The notes under the pieces were generated by a model. The model saw only the letters and a list, made by a program, of their open reading frames with translations. It was not told the origin of the DNA and ran no database searches. Shown piece by piece: positions 20,801-29,229 of a DNA stretch of 64,000 nucleotides (position 1 is the first letter of the stretch; each line of letters begins with the position of its first letter). Source of the stretch: Methylotenera sp. L2L1 (GTDB taxonomy: Bacteria > Pseudomonadota > Gammaproteobacteria > Burkholderiales > Methylophilaceae); contig NZ_JQMG01000001.1 in the NCBI RefSeq assembly GCF_000744605.1, positions 2,294,001 to 2,358,000 of the forward strand, written 5' to 3'. The translations under genes were made by a program, and so were the position numbers.

Positions 20801-20884
20801 AAACGCCATGCAGACCGCTAACGAAATTTGCTTTATTTTTGATTTACGCACATCGCTACCTTTAAACGTACTAAATATTTGCAA
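17879..20884 (-). CDS. fimV: FimV/HubP-type polar peptidoglycan-binding protein
   Basis: 1001 aa. Order: signal or anchor segment (about residues 18-37), an N-terminal FimV domain (LGKLNVNSGLGEPLKVDVEL), a LysM domain (about 215-270, TKRGDTLAAIAQKM), a coiled-coil stretch (about 355-410), one membrane helix (about 470-488), a long acidic cytoplasmic region rich in Asp, Glu and Ser, and the conserved C-terminal FimV motif (about 950-1001, DLVAAYIDMDDKEGARELLEEVL). Family members organise the cell pole, type IV pili and, in relatives, flagellar and chemotaxis placement. Located between asd and the truA/trp genes, the standard betaproteobacterial position. Confidence 0.93.
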   Translation of the reverse strand: MQIFSTFKGSDVRKSKIKQISLAVCMAFMPIVGYTAGLGKLNVNSGLGEPLKVDVELLSVTPEELSTLTAAIASEEAYNVQGITRLGIHNNIKVDLAKSDAGAPILRIRSSMPINDPYLDMLIQVDWASGRLLREYTVLLDPPEYKSTVSAASDFIPVIKPSTNAGVSTDTSTLKPLSQNTSKSSKKKTAAAKPAATQKEAGGESGSVPNIDELTTKRGDTLAAIAQKMQIDGVSLDQMLVGLFENNPSAFANGNMNQLKVGQIIKAPSIEALTSIDPKQAKQALKVHASNWNAYRNSLAGNVKTALASEDNEPKQSASGKIASAEDKSAAIKPGVQDVVKLSAGDKNIASSQKSGTAEADAKIVALQEEATARENALKESLSRAAALEKQIEDMQKLLALKNQTMTELQKNAGLATEPVVEKPAAEKPVAIEPAVKAESKKQAVAKVSSPEPVQEQSFFESLLAGLDVKLLGGAGALLALGVGWLFLRNKRRKELDSFERGILTSGGLRANTVFGNTTGNSSTSDTSFLTDFAQSADGSMIDTNDVDPIAEAEVYMAYGRDAQAEEILKDAIVKEPKRYELHLKLLEMYAGRKDVSAFEAIAGELYTTLGADDPTWAKVAEMGAKLEPENPLYDVSSSGVATSVAPVLAAAGVALSAQQEDGLDFSLDDASSTYETKFESPVMEEVKPTLFNSESTTEFSPSDVVMESFSSAQDADNSLEFDLGVPEIEPVVEVESKPTDEVMPADDAVINEPVVTADDNALAFTFGSDDSSELAAPFNAELETPANDASSFEVPSFLETAPSIDFSGEFAENNHAVLKDELNVVESAAMEFSIPEPVAFEIPDTPMEISFDIPSDKIEEASFGSNLDKHESAVASSKNDQPLDEAINFDFSLSDDLESPEIDTKDSVSDVASNEFDFSAISLDLGDDTQLSVEKDDDNLAVETPVSGGSENQDVDIKLDLVAAYIDMDDKEGARELLEEVLKEGGPQQKLKAEQLLAGL

Positions 20885-20979
20885 TATGAAAATAACATCA
20901 AATAGTTAGGTATGCAAGCTCATAATGCACATTATATTTAGCCATTATCTGGCAACGGCATTTAGTAAGGTATTTTTAC

Positions 20980-21000
20980 AACCCAGATTTACTCTGGGTT
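20980..21000. terminator. Hairpin directly after asd
   Basis: AACCCAGA (20980-20987) and TCTGGGTT (20993-21000) with a 5-nt loop, three bases past the asd stop. On the minus strand the downstream sequence is A-rich rather than T-rich, so it may stabilise the mRNA end rather than terminate efficiently. Confidence 0.5.
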
Positions 21001-21003
21001 GAT

Positions 21004-22116
21004 TTATTTTTCTATTAAAATCCGTAACATGCGACGTAATGGCTCAGCTGCCCCCCATAGCAACTGGTCACCTACGGTAAATGCAGACAGATAGTCGTTA
21101 CCCATATTAAGCTTACGCAATCTACCCACTGGGGTGGTTAGTGTCCCTGTCACCGCAGCTGGTGTTAACTCACGCATGCTAACCTCGCGCTCGTTTGGAA
21201 TCACTTTTGCCCATTGATTTGCTTCAGCGAGCATTTGGCTGATTTCATCCAGTGGCACGTCTTTTTTAAGCTTAATGGTTAGCGCTTGACTATGGCAGCG
21301 CATTGCACCAATACGCACACATAAGCCATCAATCAGCACCGGGTTAGCTTCTCGACCTAAAATCTTATTAGTCTCTACGCCACCTTTCCACTCCTCTTTA
21401 CTTTGACCATTGCCTAAATCTTTATCAATCCAAGGGATTAAACTACCAGCTAAAGGCACGCCAAACTGTGCAGTAGGGAAACGTTCATCACGCAATGTAC
21501 CGGCAACTTCTCTATCGATATCTAAAATGGCAGAAGCTGGATCTTTTAAAAAGCCACTTGCTACACGGTGCGCTTCGCCCATTTGATTCAACAACTCACG
21601 CATGTTCTGTGCACCAGCACCAGAAGCTGCTTGATAAGTCATTGAGGTTGCCCACTCGACTAAATCTGCCTTAAATAAGCCATTTAAAGCCATCAGCATT
21701 AATGAAACCGTACAGTTACCACCCACCCAGTTTTTGTTGCCTTGCGCGTAAGCATCTTGGATAACGTTCATGTTGACTGGATCCAGCACGACTACCGCAT
21801 CTTTTTCCATGCGTAGTGTAGATGCCGCATCAATCCAGTGGCCATTCCAGCCAGCTGCACGCAACTGCGGAAATACTTCAGTGGTGTAGTCACCGCCTTG
21901 GCAAGACACGATTGCATCCATTGCCTTTAGCGCGTTAATGTCTTTAGCGTCCAGCAATGATGGCGTATCTTTACCTACATTCGGGCCTTTGCCACCCACT
22001 TGTGAGGTTGTGAAAAATTGCGGCTCAATGAGTGCAAAGTCATTTTCTTCTAACATGCGTTGCATCAAAACAGACCCAACCATGCCACGCCAGCCTACAA
22101 AACCTACTTTAAGCAT
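21004..22116 (-). CDS. asd: Aspartate-semialdehyde dehydrogenase
   Basis: NADPH-dependent reduction of aspartyl phosphate, the branch point to lysine, threonine, methionine and diaminopimelate. Seen: [14 protein letters not shown] (nucleotide loop), the [10 protein letters not shown] motif with the catalytic Cys, and the [12 protein letters not shown] segment with the active-site His. The form is the gammaproteobacterial/E. coli type, about 370 aa. I prefer the ATG at 22116, with GTGGA at good spacing; a GTG at 22128 would add four residues. Confidence 0.95.
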   Translation of the reverse strand: MLKVGFVGWRGMVGSVLMQRMLEENDFALIEPQFFTTSQVGGKGPNVGKDTPSLLDAKDINALKAMDAIVSCQGGDYTTEVFPQLRAAGWNGHWIDAASTLRMEKDAVVVLDPVNMNVIQDAYAQGNKNWVGGNCTVSLMLMALNGLFKADLVEWATSMTYQAASGAGAQNMRELLNQMGEAHRVASGFLKDPASAILDIDREVAGTLRDERFPTAQFGVPLAGSLIPWIDKDLGNGQSKEEWKGGVETNKILGREANPVLIDGLCVRIGAMRCHSQALTIKLKKDVPLDEISQMLAEANQWAKVIPNEREVSMRELTPAAVTGTLTTPVGRLRKLNMGNDYLSAFTVGDQLLWGAAEPLRRMLRILIEK

Positions 22117-22233
22117 TTTATTTTCCACTTTTAATAATTAACGGTTGCTGAAATCAATTCAACAGATTATCAATAATAAACTCTCACTACACTGACACAG
22201 CCCTACCAAGCGATTAAACGTAAGCAGTTAAGC

Positions 22234-23289
22234 TTAAAGTGCTGCAACTACTGCATCACCCATTGCATTACAGCCCACTTTAGTTGAACCTTCTGTCCAA
22301 ATGTCGGCAGTTCTATAGCCTTGCGCCAGCGCTTTTTTCACTGCGTTTTCTACGCGCTGTGCATTTGCTTCGTCATTAAACGTATAACGTAACATCATGG
22401 CAACTGAAAGAATTGTCGCTAATGGATTAGCAATATCTTTACCTGCGATATCAGGTGCTGAGCCGTGGCTAGGCTCATACATACCTTTATTGTTTTCATC
22501 TAAAGAAGCAGACGGCAACATACCAATCGAACCTGTGAGCATAGAAGCTTCGTCTGACAAGATATCGCCAAAAATATTGCCCGTGACCATCACATCAAAC
22601 TGTTTAGGTGCGCGAATCAACTGCATCGCAGCATTATCCACATACATATGGCTCAACTCGACTTCTGGATATTCTGCCGACAACTCAATCATCACCTGAC
22701 GCCATAACTCAGTCGCTTCTAACACGTTAGCTTTATCGACTGAGCAAACTTTTTTATTGCGCTTCATTGCGATGTCAAACGCTACGCGGCCAATACGGCG
22801 AATCTCAGATTCGTTATAACGCATAGTGTTAATGCCTTCGCGCTCACCATTTTCTAAAGTGCTAATACCACGAGGCTGACCAAAATAAATGTCACCTGTC
22901 AGCTCACGAATAATCATTAAATCTAAACCTGAAACCACTTCAGGCTTTAATGTAGATGCTGAAGCAAGCTCTGGATAAAGTAATGCTGGGCGTAAATTAG
23001 CAAACAAGTTAAGCTCTTTACGAATACGTAACAAGCCACGTTCTGGGCGCAAGTGACGCTCAAGCTTATCGTACTTCCAGTCACCTACTGCACCTAATAA
23101 AACAGCATCAGACTCTTTAGCTAACTTTAAGGTTGCATCTGGCAGTGGGTCGCCTGAAGCCTCATAACCAGCGCCGCCAATTGGCGCCTCAGTCATGCTG
23201 ATGTCTAGATTAAGCGCATTTAAAACTTTAACCGCTTGTGCAACGATTTCTGGGCCGATACCATCGCCTGGCAATACTGCTATTTTCAT
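22234..23289 (-). CDS. leuB: 3-isopropylmalate dehydrogenase
   Basis: NAD-dependent oxidative decarboxylation in leucine synthesis. Seen: [37 protein letters not shown] and the GSAPDIAGK nucleotide-binding loop. 351 aa. Follows leuD on the same strand after a 100-bp gap. Confidence 0.97.
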   Translation of the reverse strand: MKIAVLPGDGIGPEIVAQAVKVLNALNLDISMTEAPIGGAGYEASGDPLPDATLKLAKESDAVLLGAVGDWKYDKLERHLRPERGLLRIRKELNLFANLRPALLYPELASASTLKPEVVSGLDLMIIRELTGDIYFGQPRGISTLENGEREGINTMRYNESEIRRIGRVAFDIAMKRNKKVCSVDKANVLEATELWRQVMIELSAEYPEVELSHMYVDNAAMQLIRAPKQFDVMVTGNIFGDILSDEASMLTGSIGMLPSASLDENNKGMYEPSHGSAPDIAGKDIANPLATILSVAMMLRYTFNDEANAQRVENAVKKALAQGYRTADIWTEGSTKVGCNAMGDAVVAAL

Positions 23290-23389
23290 GAAAAGACTTT
23301 CTTAAACTTGAATTTACTAAACTAAAATGAAAGGATATCAACAAAGCATTTACAAAAGGGCCTAAACAGCGCCCTGCGTTCAAATCGCC

Positions 23390-24028
23390 TTAATTAAAAA
23401 GCCATGGTTGGGCTTGTTGATGCTTAAGCTCGAACGCCTTAATTTTATCCTGTTGCTGCATGGTTAAACCGATGTCATCTAATCCGTTTAACAAACAATG
23501 TTTACGGAAAGCATCCACTTCAAACGGATGTACTTCACCTGTCGGCGTTGTGATTGTTTGCGCACTTAAATCAACATTAAGTTGATAACCTTCAGCAGCG
23601 ACCACTTGGTTAAACAATCCATCAACAACCTCTGCGCTTAACACGATAGGTAACATGCCATTTTTGAAGCAGTTGTTAAAGAAAATATCAGCAAAGCTAG
23701 GCGCAATGATTACTTTAAAGCCATAATCTTCCAACGCCCAAGGCGCATGCTCTCTACTAGAGCCACATCCAAAGTTCTCACGTGTAAGCAATACTCTGGC
23801 ACCTTGATAGCGCGACTGATTTAGCACAAAGTCAGGATTTATCGGACGTTTGCTATTGTCCATACCTGGTTCACCTTGGTCTAAATAACGCCACTCATCA
23901 AACGCGTTTGGGCCAAAACCGCTACGTTTGATTGATTTTAAAAACTGTTTAGGAATAATAGCGTCAGTATCCACATTAGCGCGGTCCAACGGTGCTACTA
24001 ATCCATTCAATTGCGTAAAAGCTTGCAT
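23390..24028 (-). CDS. leuD: 3-isopropylmalate dehydratase small subunit
   Basis: Swivelling small subunit of isopropylmalate isomerase, partner of LeuC. Seen: [18 protein letters not shown] and [15 protein letters not shown], the family signatures. 212 aa, normal length. Confidence 0.97.
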   Translation of the reverse strand: MQAFTQLNGLVAPLDRANVDTDAIIPKQFLKSIKRSGFGPNAFDEWRYLDQGEPGMDNSKRPINPDFVLNQSRYQGARVLLTRENFGCGSSREHAPWALEDYGFKVIIAPSFADIFFNNCFKNGMLPIVLSAEVVDGLFNQVVAAEGYQLNVDLSAQTITTPTGEVHPFEVDAFRKHCLLNGLDDIGLTMQQQDKIKAFELKHQQAQPWLFN

Positions 24029-24111
24029 GTTATTTTCTTAAGTTTTAGTTAATAATCTAGTCGCACTTTGAGATTTCCCCAAAGGCAACATCTCAGGCAA
24101 CTAGGATGTAT

Positions 24112-24231
24112 TTAGTTTGCTGACTTCTGGATAACCTCGCCACCTTTTTCGATGTCTTTACCGATACCTGCAACGGTATTGCAAGCTGACAATGCGACTG
24201 CGATCATGACAAGAAAGAAGAACTTTTTCAT
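24112..24231 (-). CDS. ecnB: Entericidin A/B family small lipoprotein
   Basis: 39 aa, too short for most gene finders. A lipoprotein signal ends in the lipobox ALSAC with Cys17; the mature part is NTVAGIGKDIEKGGEVIQ, the hallmark of entericidins. In E. coli the entericidin pair is an antidote/toxin system linked to stationary-phase lysis; in betaproteobacteria single copies lie between leuC and leuD, as here. The function there is unknown. The ATG at 24229-24231 follows the leuC stop (24252) by 20 bp, so it is part of the leu transcript. Confidence 0.88.
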   Translation of the reverse strand: MKKFFFLVMIAVALSACNTVAGIGKDIEKGGEVIQKSAN

Positions 24232-24251
24232 TGATATATCCTTTTTAAAAT

Positions 24252-25664
24252 TTAGCTTAAATCTCTTACGTCAACAAAGTGACCAGCGACTGCTGCTGCT
24301 GCTGCCATTTCAGGGCTAACTAAATGCGTACGCCCACCTTGCCCTTGACGACCTTCGAAATTACGATTGCTTGTTGATGCACAGCGTTCACCAGAAGACA
24401 AGCGGTCTGCATTCATGGCTAAGCACATTGAACAGCCTGGCTCGCGCCACTCAAAACCAGCTTCTGTAAATATCTTGTCCAGCCCCTCTTGCTCAGCTTG
24501 CGCTTTCACCAAACCAGAACCCGGCACAACAAGTGCAAGCTTGACATTAGGTGCAATGTGCTTACCCTTTGCAATGGCAGCCGCAGCACGCAAATCTTCG
24601 ATACGTGAGTTAGTACAAGAACCAATAAATACTTTATCGATTTGAATATCACTAATTGGCGTATTAGGCGTTAAGCCCATGTAAGCATAAGCACGCTCCC
24701 AATCACCACGCTGCACTTCATTTTTAGCCATGTCTAGGCTTGGCACTTTGCCATCGATACCAACCACCATTTCAGGCGATGTACCCCATGTCACCTGTGG
24801 TTGAATATCTTTTGCATCCAAAGTAACCGTTGCATCAAACTTAGCACCTTCATCACTATGTAAAGTGTTCCAGTAAGCCACAGCAGCATCCCATTGCTCA
24901 GCTTTAGGTGAAAATGGGCGACCTTTTACATAGTTAATCGTTGTATCGTCAACAGCCACAATCCCAGCACGTGCACCAGCTTCAATCGCCATATTGCATA
25001 AAGTCATGCGACCTTCCATGCTCATATTGCGGATCACAGAGCCTGCAAACTCAATTGCATACCCATTACCACCAGCCGTACCTGTTTTACCAATAATAGC
25101 CAGCGCCACATCTTTAGCTGTAACGCCCTTCTCTAACGTGCCATTGACCACTACTTGCATCGTTTTAGATTTTTTCTGTACTAAGCACTGCGTTGCCATG
25201 ACATGCTCAACTTCTGAAGTACCAATGCCATGCGCCAATGCACCAAATGCACCATGTGTACTGGTGTGAGAATCACCACAAACCACAGTCATACCAGGCA
25301 AGGTAGCACCCTGCTCAGGGCCAACCACATGCACGATCCCCTGACGCGAGTCCATAAACGGGAAATAAGCTTTTGCGCCAAACTCACGTATATTGTCGCT
25401 CAAAGTTTCTATCTGCAAACGTGCCACAGGGTCAGCAATGCCAGACAAGCCTTTATCCCAACCATTGGTTGGTGTGTTATGGTCTGCCGTTGCAACGATA
25501 GACGAAATACGCCAAGGCTTACGACCAGCCAAACGCAGACCTTCAAAAGCTTGCGGGCTTGTCACCTCATGCACCAAATGACGGTCGATATAAATGAGTG
25601 CCGTGCCGTTTTCTTCGGTCACAACGTGGGAATCAAACAATTTGTCGTATAACGTTTTTGCCAT
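24252..25664 (-). CDS. leuC: 3-isopropylmalate dehydratase large subunit
   Basis: Fe-S isomerase of leucine synthesis. Seen: [40 protein letters not shown] and CSMCLAMN, which supply the three cluster cysteines. 470 aa. First gene of the minus-strand leuC-ecnB-leuD-leuB series. Confidence 0.98.
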   Translation of the reverse strand: MAKTLYDKLFDSHVVTEENGTALIYIDRHLVHEVTSPQAFEGLRLAGRKPWRISSIVATADHNTPTNGWDKGLSGIADPVARLQIETLSDNIREFGAKAYFPFMDSRQGIVHVVGPEQGATLPGMTVVCGDSHTSTHGAFGALAHGIGTSEVEHVMATQCLVQKKSKTMQVVVNGTLEKGVTAKDVALAIIGKTGTAGGNGYAIEFAGSVIRNMSMEGRMTLCNMAIEAGARAGIVAVDDTTINYVKGRPFSPKAEQWDAAVAYWNTLHSDEGAKFDATVTLDAKDIQPQVTWGTSPEMVVGIDGKVPSLDMAKNEVQRGDWERAYAYMGLTPNTPISDIQIDKVFIGSCTNSRIEDLRAAAAIAKGKHIAPNVKLALVVPGSGLVKAQAEQEGLDKIFTEAGFEWREPGCSMCLAMNADRLSSGERCASTSNRNFEGRQGQGGRTHLVSPEMAAAAAVAGHFVDVRDLS

Positions 25665-25705
25665 AGTTCTCTGCTTTTAAGTACGTCAGTAAATACTGCG
25701 CTTAC

Positions 25706-26200
25706 TTAATCCCTAAAATTACCAAACTGCAACGGAAAATCCGTTACATTCTTTTTTACAAATGCAATCGCATCTTGCAAGATATCTCGCTTGGCGCCAT
25801 TCACACGCACGGTATCACCCTGAATACTCGCTTGCACTTTCATGCCAGAGTCTTTAATGAGCTTAGTAATCCGTTTAGCCAAGTCAGTATCAATACCAGC
25901 GCGGATTTTCATCTCTTGCTTCACTTTGTTACCAGACACTTTTTGGACATCTTTATGATCCAGACGTTTAGATGAATCAGGCTCTTTCTTTTCCATTGCT
26001 GGTAACAAAATATCTTTAACCTGATCAAGCTGAAAGTCATTATCTCCAAACAGGGTAATCACACTATCTTTTTCATTCAGTTCAACCTTCGCTGAACTAC
26101 CTTTAAAGTCATAACGATTGGTAATTTGCTTACCAGCTGTATCAATCGCGTTCTTCAAAGCGACCATGTCGACTTCTGAAGAAATATCAAATGAAGGCAT
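25706..26200 (-). CDS. yajQ: YajQ family nucleotide-binding protein
   Basis: 164 aa with the UPF0234 signatures MPSFDISSEVD, NRYDFKGS, VSGNKVKQEMKIRAGID and KLIKDSGMKVQASIQGD. Relatives bind cyclic di-GMP (Xanthomonas, Pseudomonas) or nucleic acid. Lies 41 bp from leuC on the same strand; the role in this organism is inferred from family only. Confidence 0.92.
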   Translation of the reverse strand: MPSFDISSEVDMVALKNAIDTAGKQITNRYDFKGSSAKVELNEKDSVITLFGDNDFQLDQVKDILLPAMEKKEPDSSKRLDHKDVQKVSGNKVKQEMKIRAGIDTDLAKRITKLIKDSGMKVQASIQGDTVRVNGAKRDILQDAIAFVKKNVTDFPLQFGNFRD

Positions 26201-26295
26201 ACATCATCCCTATATTATTAACAAACCATCTTAGCGCTTTAATCAACGGTGCGAGAACTTAAATCTCATCAACTAGTACTCGCACCTTATTAAAC

Positions 26296-26607
26296 CTACT
26301 CAAAATGGCAAACGTAATCTAATGTTTCTACTGTTTCGATGTCAAATGATGAGTTACCTGGCACGGTGAACTTCTCACCTTCACTGTATGTTTTCCAGTC
26401 ACTTTCGCCTTGCAAGCGCACTTTACAAATACCTGCATTAATTTCCATCAATTCAGGAGCAGCCGTGTTAAATGTAAGCGTGCTTGGAAAAATAACACCA
26501 ATCGTACTGCGTGTTCCGTTAGGAAACATTACGGTGTGACTAACGCATTTACCATCAAAATAAACGTTAGCTTTCTTTTTTACACTGACATTATCAAATT
26601 GTGCCAT
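26296..26607 (-). CDS. ppnP: Pyrimidine/purine nucleoside phosphorylase
   Basis: 103 aa cupin-like protein (former DUF1255, YaiE). Seen: [13 protein letters not shown], the [11 protein letters not shown] segment and the C-terminal [19 protein letters not shown]. The E. coli protein splits several purine and pyrimidine nucleosides by phosphorolysis. Single gene between yajQ and the arsenic operon. Confidence 0.9.
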   Translation of the reverse strand: MAQFDNVSVKKKANVYFDGKCVSHTVMFPNGTRSTIGVIFPSTLTFNTAAPELMEINAGICKVRLQGESDWKTYSEGEKFTVPGNSSFDIETVETLDYVCHFE

Positions 26608-26746
26608 TTGCTTTAGCTTTCAGAAAAAATCAAAACACCATTATCGCAGAAAAGGTTTGTCAAACCAATAATGACGAGCAAATGGTTACGAATTTGGCTA
26701 CTTCACACAAGCTGATTAAAAAACATGTAGTATTTTTTAACGCTCC

Positions 26747-27226
26747 TTAAGCAAGGATAGTCGCAATTTTGTCCATTTCTGTTTTAAGGGCAACTTTGTC
26801 ATGCTTTAATGTTTCTAACGGCAACGCAAAAAAGGCCTCAATACGCGCACGTAAAATACTGTATGCCTTTACAAAAGCAGCATCAATCTCCTCGTTGCTA
26901 CCAACGACATGCGCAGGGTCTTCCACGCCCCAATGAGTGCGAAGTACTGGGCCCAAATACGCAGGGCAAGTTTCGCCAGCAGCGCTACCACACACCGTAA
27001 TCACAATATCAGGCGTAGCAGGTAAATCTTCCCAAGACTTACTAAAGTAACCTTCTGTCGAGATGCCCTCACGTGCCAATAAGGCAAGTGAGCGTGGATG
27101 CACATATCCAGCCGGTTTACTACCAGCACTCATTGCACGCAAACCAGCTGGGGCAAGGTGATTAAAAGTCGCCTCACCCAATATTGATCGGCATGAGTTA
27201 CCTGTACATAAAAATAAAACATTCAT
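26747..27226 (-). CDS. arsC: Arsenate reductase, low-molecular-weight phosphatase (thioredoxin-coupled) type
   Basis: 159 aa. The P-loop CTGNSCRS follows the N-terminal MNVLFL. VCGSAAGETCPAY supplies a second cysteine region of the redox relay used in the thioredoxin-coupled arsC family. It reduces arsenate to arsenite for export by Acr3. Last gene of the ars operon, 33 bp after acr3. Confidence 0.9.
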   Translation of the reverse strand: MNVLFLCTGNSCRSILGEATFNHLAPAGLRAMSAGSKPAGYVHPRSLALLAREGISTEGYFSKSWEDLPATPDIVITVCGSAAGETCPAYLGPVLRTHWGVEDPAHVVGSNEEIDAAFVKAYSILRARIEAFFALPLETLKHDKVALKTEMDKIATILA

Positions 27227-27259
27227 CTTAATTTTCTCTTTTAAGTTTCAATAATGAGC

Positions 27260-28318
27260 TTAGCTAGCCTCATACCAATGGCGACTACGATTGACAATAT
27301 GTACCACAGACAGCATGACTGGCACCTCAATCAACACACCCACAACCGTCGCAAGCGCCGCTCCTGAGTTAAAACCAAATAGCGCGATTGCAGTAGCAAC
27401 CGCCAACTCAAAAAAGTTAGATGCGCCAATCAGTGCGGATGGTCCTGCTACACAATGTGCCACTTTGAACTTTTTATTTAACCAGTATGCAAGCATTGAA
27501 TTAAAGTAAACCTGAATAATGATAGGCACCGCCAATAAAGCAATAATCAAGGGCTGAGCCAGTATTTGTTGCCCCTGAAAACCAAACAATAGCACTAAGG
27601 TGGCAAGCAACGCACCCAAAGAAATTGGATGCAGTTGCTTCAGGACAACATCCAATGCCTGCGATCCTTTTGCCAGTAAATACTTACGCATTAACTGACT
27701 CATAAAAACAGGCACTAAAATAAACAACAACACCGACAAGAACAAGGTACCCCATGGAATGCTTATGTTAGACAACCCCAGCAACAGCCCAACTAGAGGT
27801 GCAAATGCGAACAACATAATCGCATCATTAATCGCTACTTGAGATAAAGTAAACTTCGGCTCACCGCCGCACAAATTACTCCAAACAAAAACCATGGCAG
27901 TACATGGCGCCGCCGCAAGCAATATCAACCCTGCAATATAGCTATCTATTTGATCTACTGGCAGATATCCCGCAAACAAATGACGTATAAACACCCATGC
28001 TAACAAAGCCATAGAAAACGGCTTTACTACCCAGTTAATAAATAATGTGACGCCAATACCTTTGCCATGTTGCAATACGTCACGCATTGCATAAAAATCT
28101 ACTTTTAGCAGCATGGGGATAATCATCAACCAAATAAGCGCAGCTACAACCAAGTTCACTTCAGCTATTTTTAGATTACCTATTGATTGAAATGCTTCCG
28201 GACTCAACTCTCCCAAGCCGATCCCGACAACAATGCATGCCAGTACCCACCAGGTTAAATTTCGTTCAAAAGTACCAATTTTTGGACTTATAGTTAAAGT
28301 TTTAGATTCTGCTGTCAT
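27260..28318 (-). CDS. arsB: Arsenite efflux permease, Acr3 family
   Basis: 352 aa with ten predicted membrane helices. Seen: AAPCTAMVFVWSNL, with the conserved cysteine essential in Acr3 proteins, and the GASNFFELAVATAIALFG motif of the bile-acid/arsenite transporter superfamily. It exports As(III). The start overlaps the preceding ArsI-like gene by four bases. Genes of this family are named acr3 or arsB; the protein is not the unrelated ArsB antiporter. Confidence 0.92.
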   Translation of the reverse strand: MTAESKTLTISPKIGTFERNLTWWVLACIVVGIGLGELSPEAFQSIGNLKIAEVNLVVAALIWLMIIPMLLKVDFYAMRDVLQHGKGIGVTLFINWVVKPFSMALLAWVFIRHLFAGYLPVDQIDSYIAGLILLAAAPCTAMVFVWSNLCGGEPKFTLSQVAINDAIMLFAFAPLVGLLLGLSNISIPWGTLFLSVLLFILVPVFMSQLMRKYLLAKGSQALDVVLKQLHPISLGALLATLVLLFGFQGQQILAQPLIIALLAVPIIIQVYFNSMLAYWLNKKFKVAHCVAGPSALIGASNFFELAVATAIALFGFNSGAALATVVGVLIEVPVMLSVVHIVNRSRHWYEAS

Positions 28319-28773
28319 TGTGAGTTGTTTCTACGTGAAATAAATTGAACCTGCTGCGCACTAGGCGCACAACATGCTGAGTCTGCTTGGCCTTTAGTAT
28401 CATTAAAAGTAGGTGCACTCTCTAATGTGTGGTAAGTCTCCCAAGCTATACCGGACGGATCCTGCACCCAGTGCTTATCTGATTTCGCATAACAGCAAGT
28501 CGTTCCCTCCTGCGTCAACACACTCAGCTCTGCACCATCAAATCTAGCCTTTATTTCCGACAGCTCCGCCTCATCATCCACCTGAATACCGACATGATCT
28601 AAGCCAGCCTTTGCACCACGCTGGCTGATAGCAAAGTTCACCAAAGGGTCATCTAACATCCATTTGGCATAATCTTGCTTAATGACTATTGGCTCTGCGC
28701 CGAACAAAGTATTATAAAAACCAATGCTTTTATTAAGGTCATCAACTGACACATGTAAATGCATACGCTTCAT
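28315..28773 (-). CDS. ArsI/CadI-type VOC metalloprotein
   Basis: 152 aa vicinal-oxygen-chelate protein. Likely metal ligands are H5 or H7, H60 (GLDHVGIQV) and E112 (WETYHTL), and the vicinal C93-C94 in EGTTCCYAK is the arsenic-binding pair of ArsI, an Fe(II) dioxygenase that splits the carbon-arsenic bond of methylarsenite. The C-terminal tail has a further CC pair (SACCAPS, about 133-139). It overlaps arsR (ATGA) and acr3, so it is an integral operon member. C-As lyase activity is inferred; many ArsI/CadI relatives are untested and some respond to cadmium. Confidence 0.8.
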   Translation of the reverse strand: MKRMHLHVSVDDLNKSIGFYNTLFGAEPIVIKQDYAKWMLDDPLVNFAISQRGAKAGLDHVGIQVDDEAELSEIKARFDGAELSVLTQEGTTCCYAKSDKHWVQDPSGIAWETYHTLESAPTFNDTKGQADSACCAPSAQQVQFISRRNNSQ

Positions 28774-29111
28774 GACTGCCTCTCCTTTTCATTTGGGTTG
28801 CAAGCGCTATCAGAACAACATGGCACCTGTCCTGCACAACAATTTTCAGTAAGATAGGCTAGTAGATTATTCATCACATCATAATTGGCCGTGTAATAGA
28901 CAAAACGTCCCTCTTGGCGTGAGCTCACAAGCCCTGCATGGCTCAATTCTTTTAAGTGAAAAGAAAGCGTGCTTGCGGGTATTTTCAGTTGCTCGCCTAC
29001 TGCGCCTGCAGGCAACCCTTTAAATCCAGCTTGCACAAGCAGCCTAAAAATATCCAAGCGCGCCTCTTGCGCAATAGATGCTAACTGTATTACCGCTAAT
29101 TTATTATCCAT
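28770..29111 (-). CDS. arsR: ArsR-family arsenic-responsive repressor
   Basis: 113 aa winged-helix repressor; recognition region IPASTLSFHLKELSHAGLVSSRQEGRFVYY. The C-terminal ENCCAGQVPCC places three or more thiols where the A. ferrooxidans-type ArsR binds As(III), unlike the CVC site of plasmid R773 ArsR. I use the ATG at 29111. An in-frame TTG at 29147 would add 12 residues, but that stretch is the promoter and operator and reads TTGACA. Likely autoregulates arsR-arsI-acr3-arsC. Confidence 0.9.
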   Translation of the reverse strand: MDNKLAVIQLASIAQEARLDIFRLLVQAGFKGLPAGAVGEQLKIPASTLSFHLKELSHAGLVSSRQEGRFVYYTANYDVMNNLLAYLTENCCAGQVPCCSDSACNPNEKERQS

Positions 29112-29112
29112 A

Positions 29113-29138
29113 TTTCTATATTTCCATAAATATAGAAA
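29113..29138 (-). promoter_or_regulatory. ArsR operator: perfect 11-bp inverted repeat
   Basis: TTTCTATATTT (29113-29123), four bases CCAT, AAATATAGAAA (29128-29138). It begins one base upstream of the arsR ATG (29111), just downstream of a -35-like TTGACA (29147-29142), so a bound repressor would cover the promoter core. No Shine-Dalgarno fits between the operator and the ATG. Confidence 0.8.
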
Positions 29139-29229
29139 CAATGTCAAGTAGTAATGTCAAGAAAGTGATTAGACATTAGAAAATTAACACATAGAAAATA
29201 ATGGTTAAATGTCAGACGGATTACTTAAC

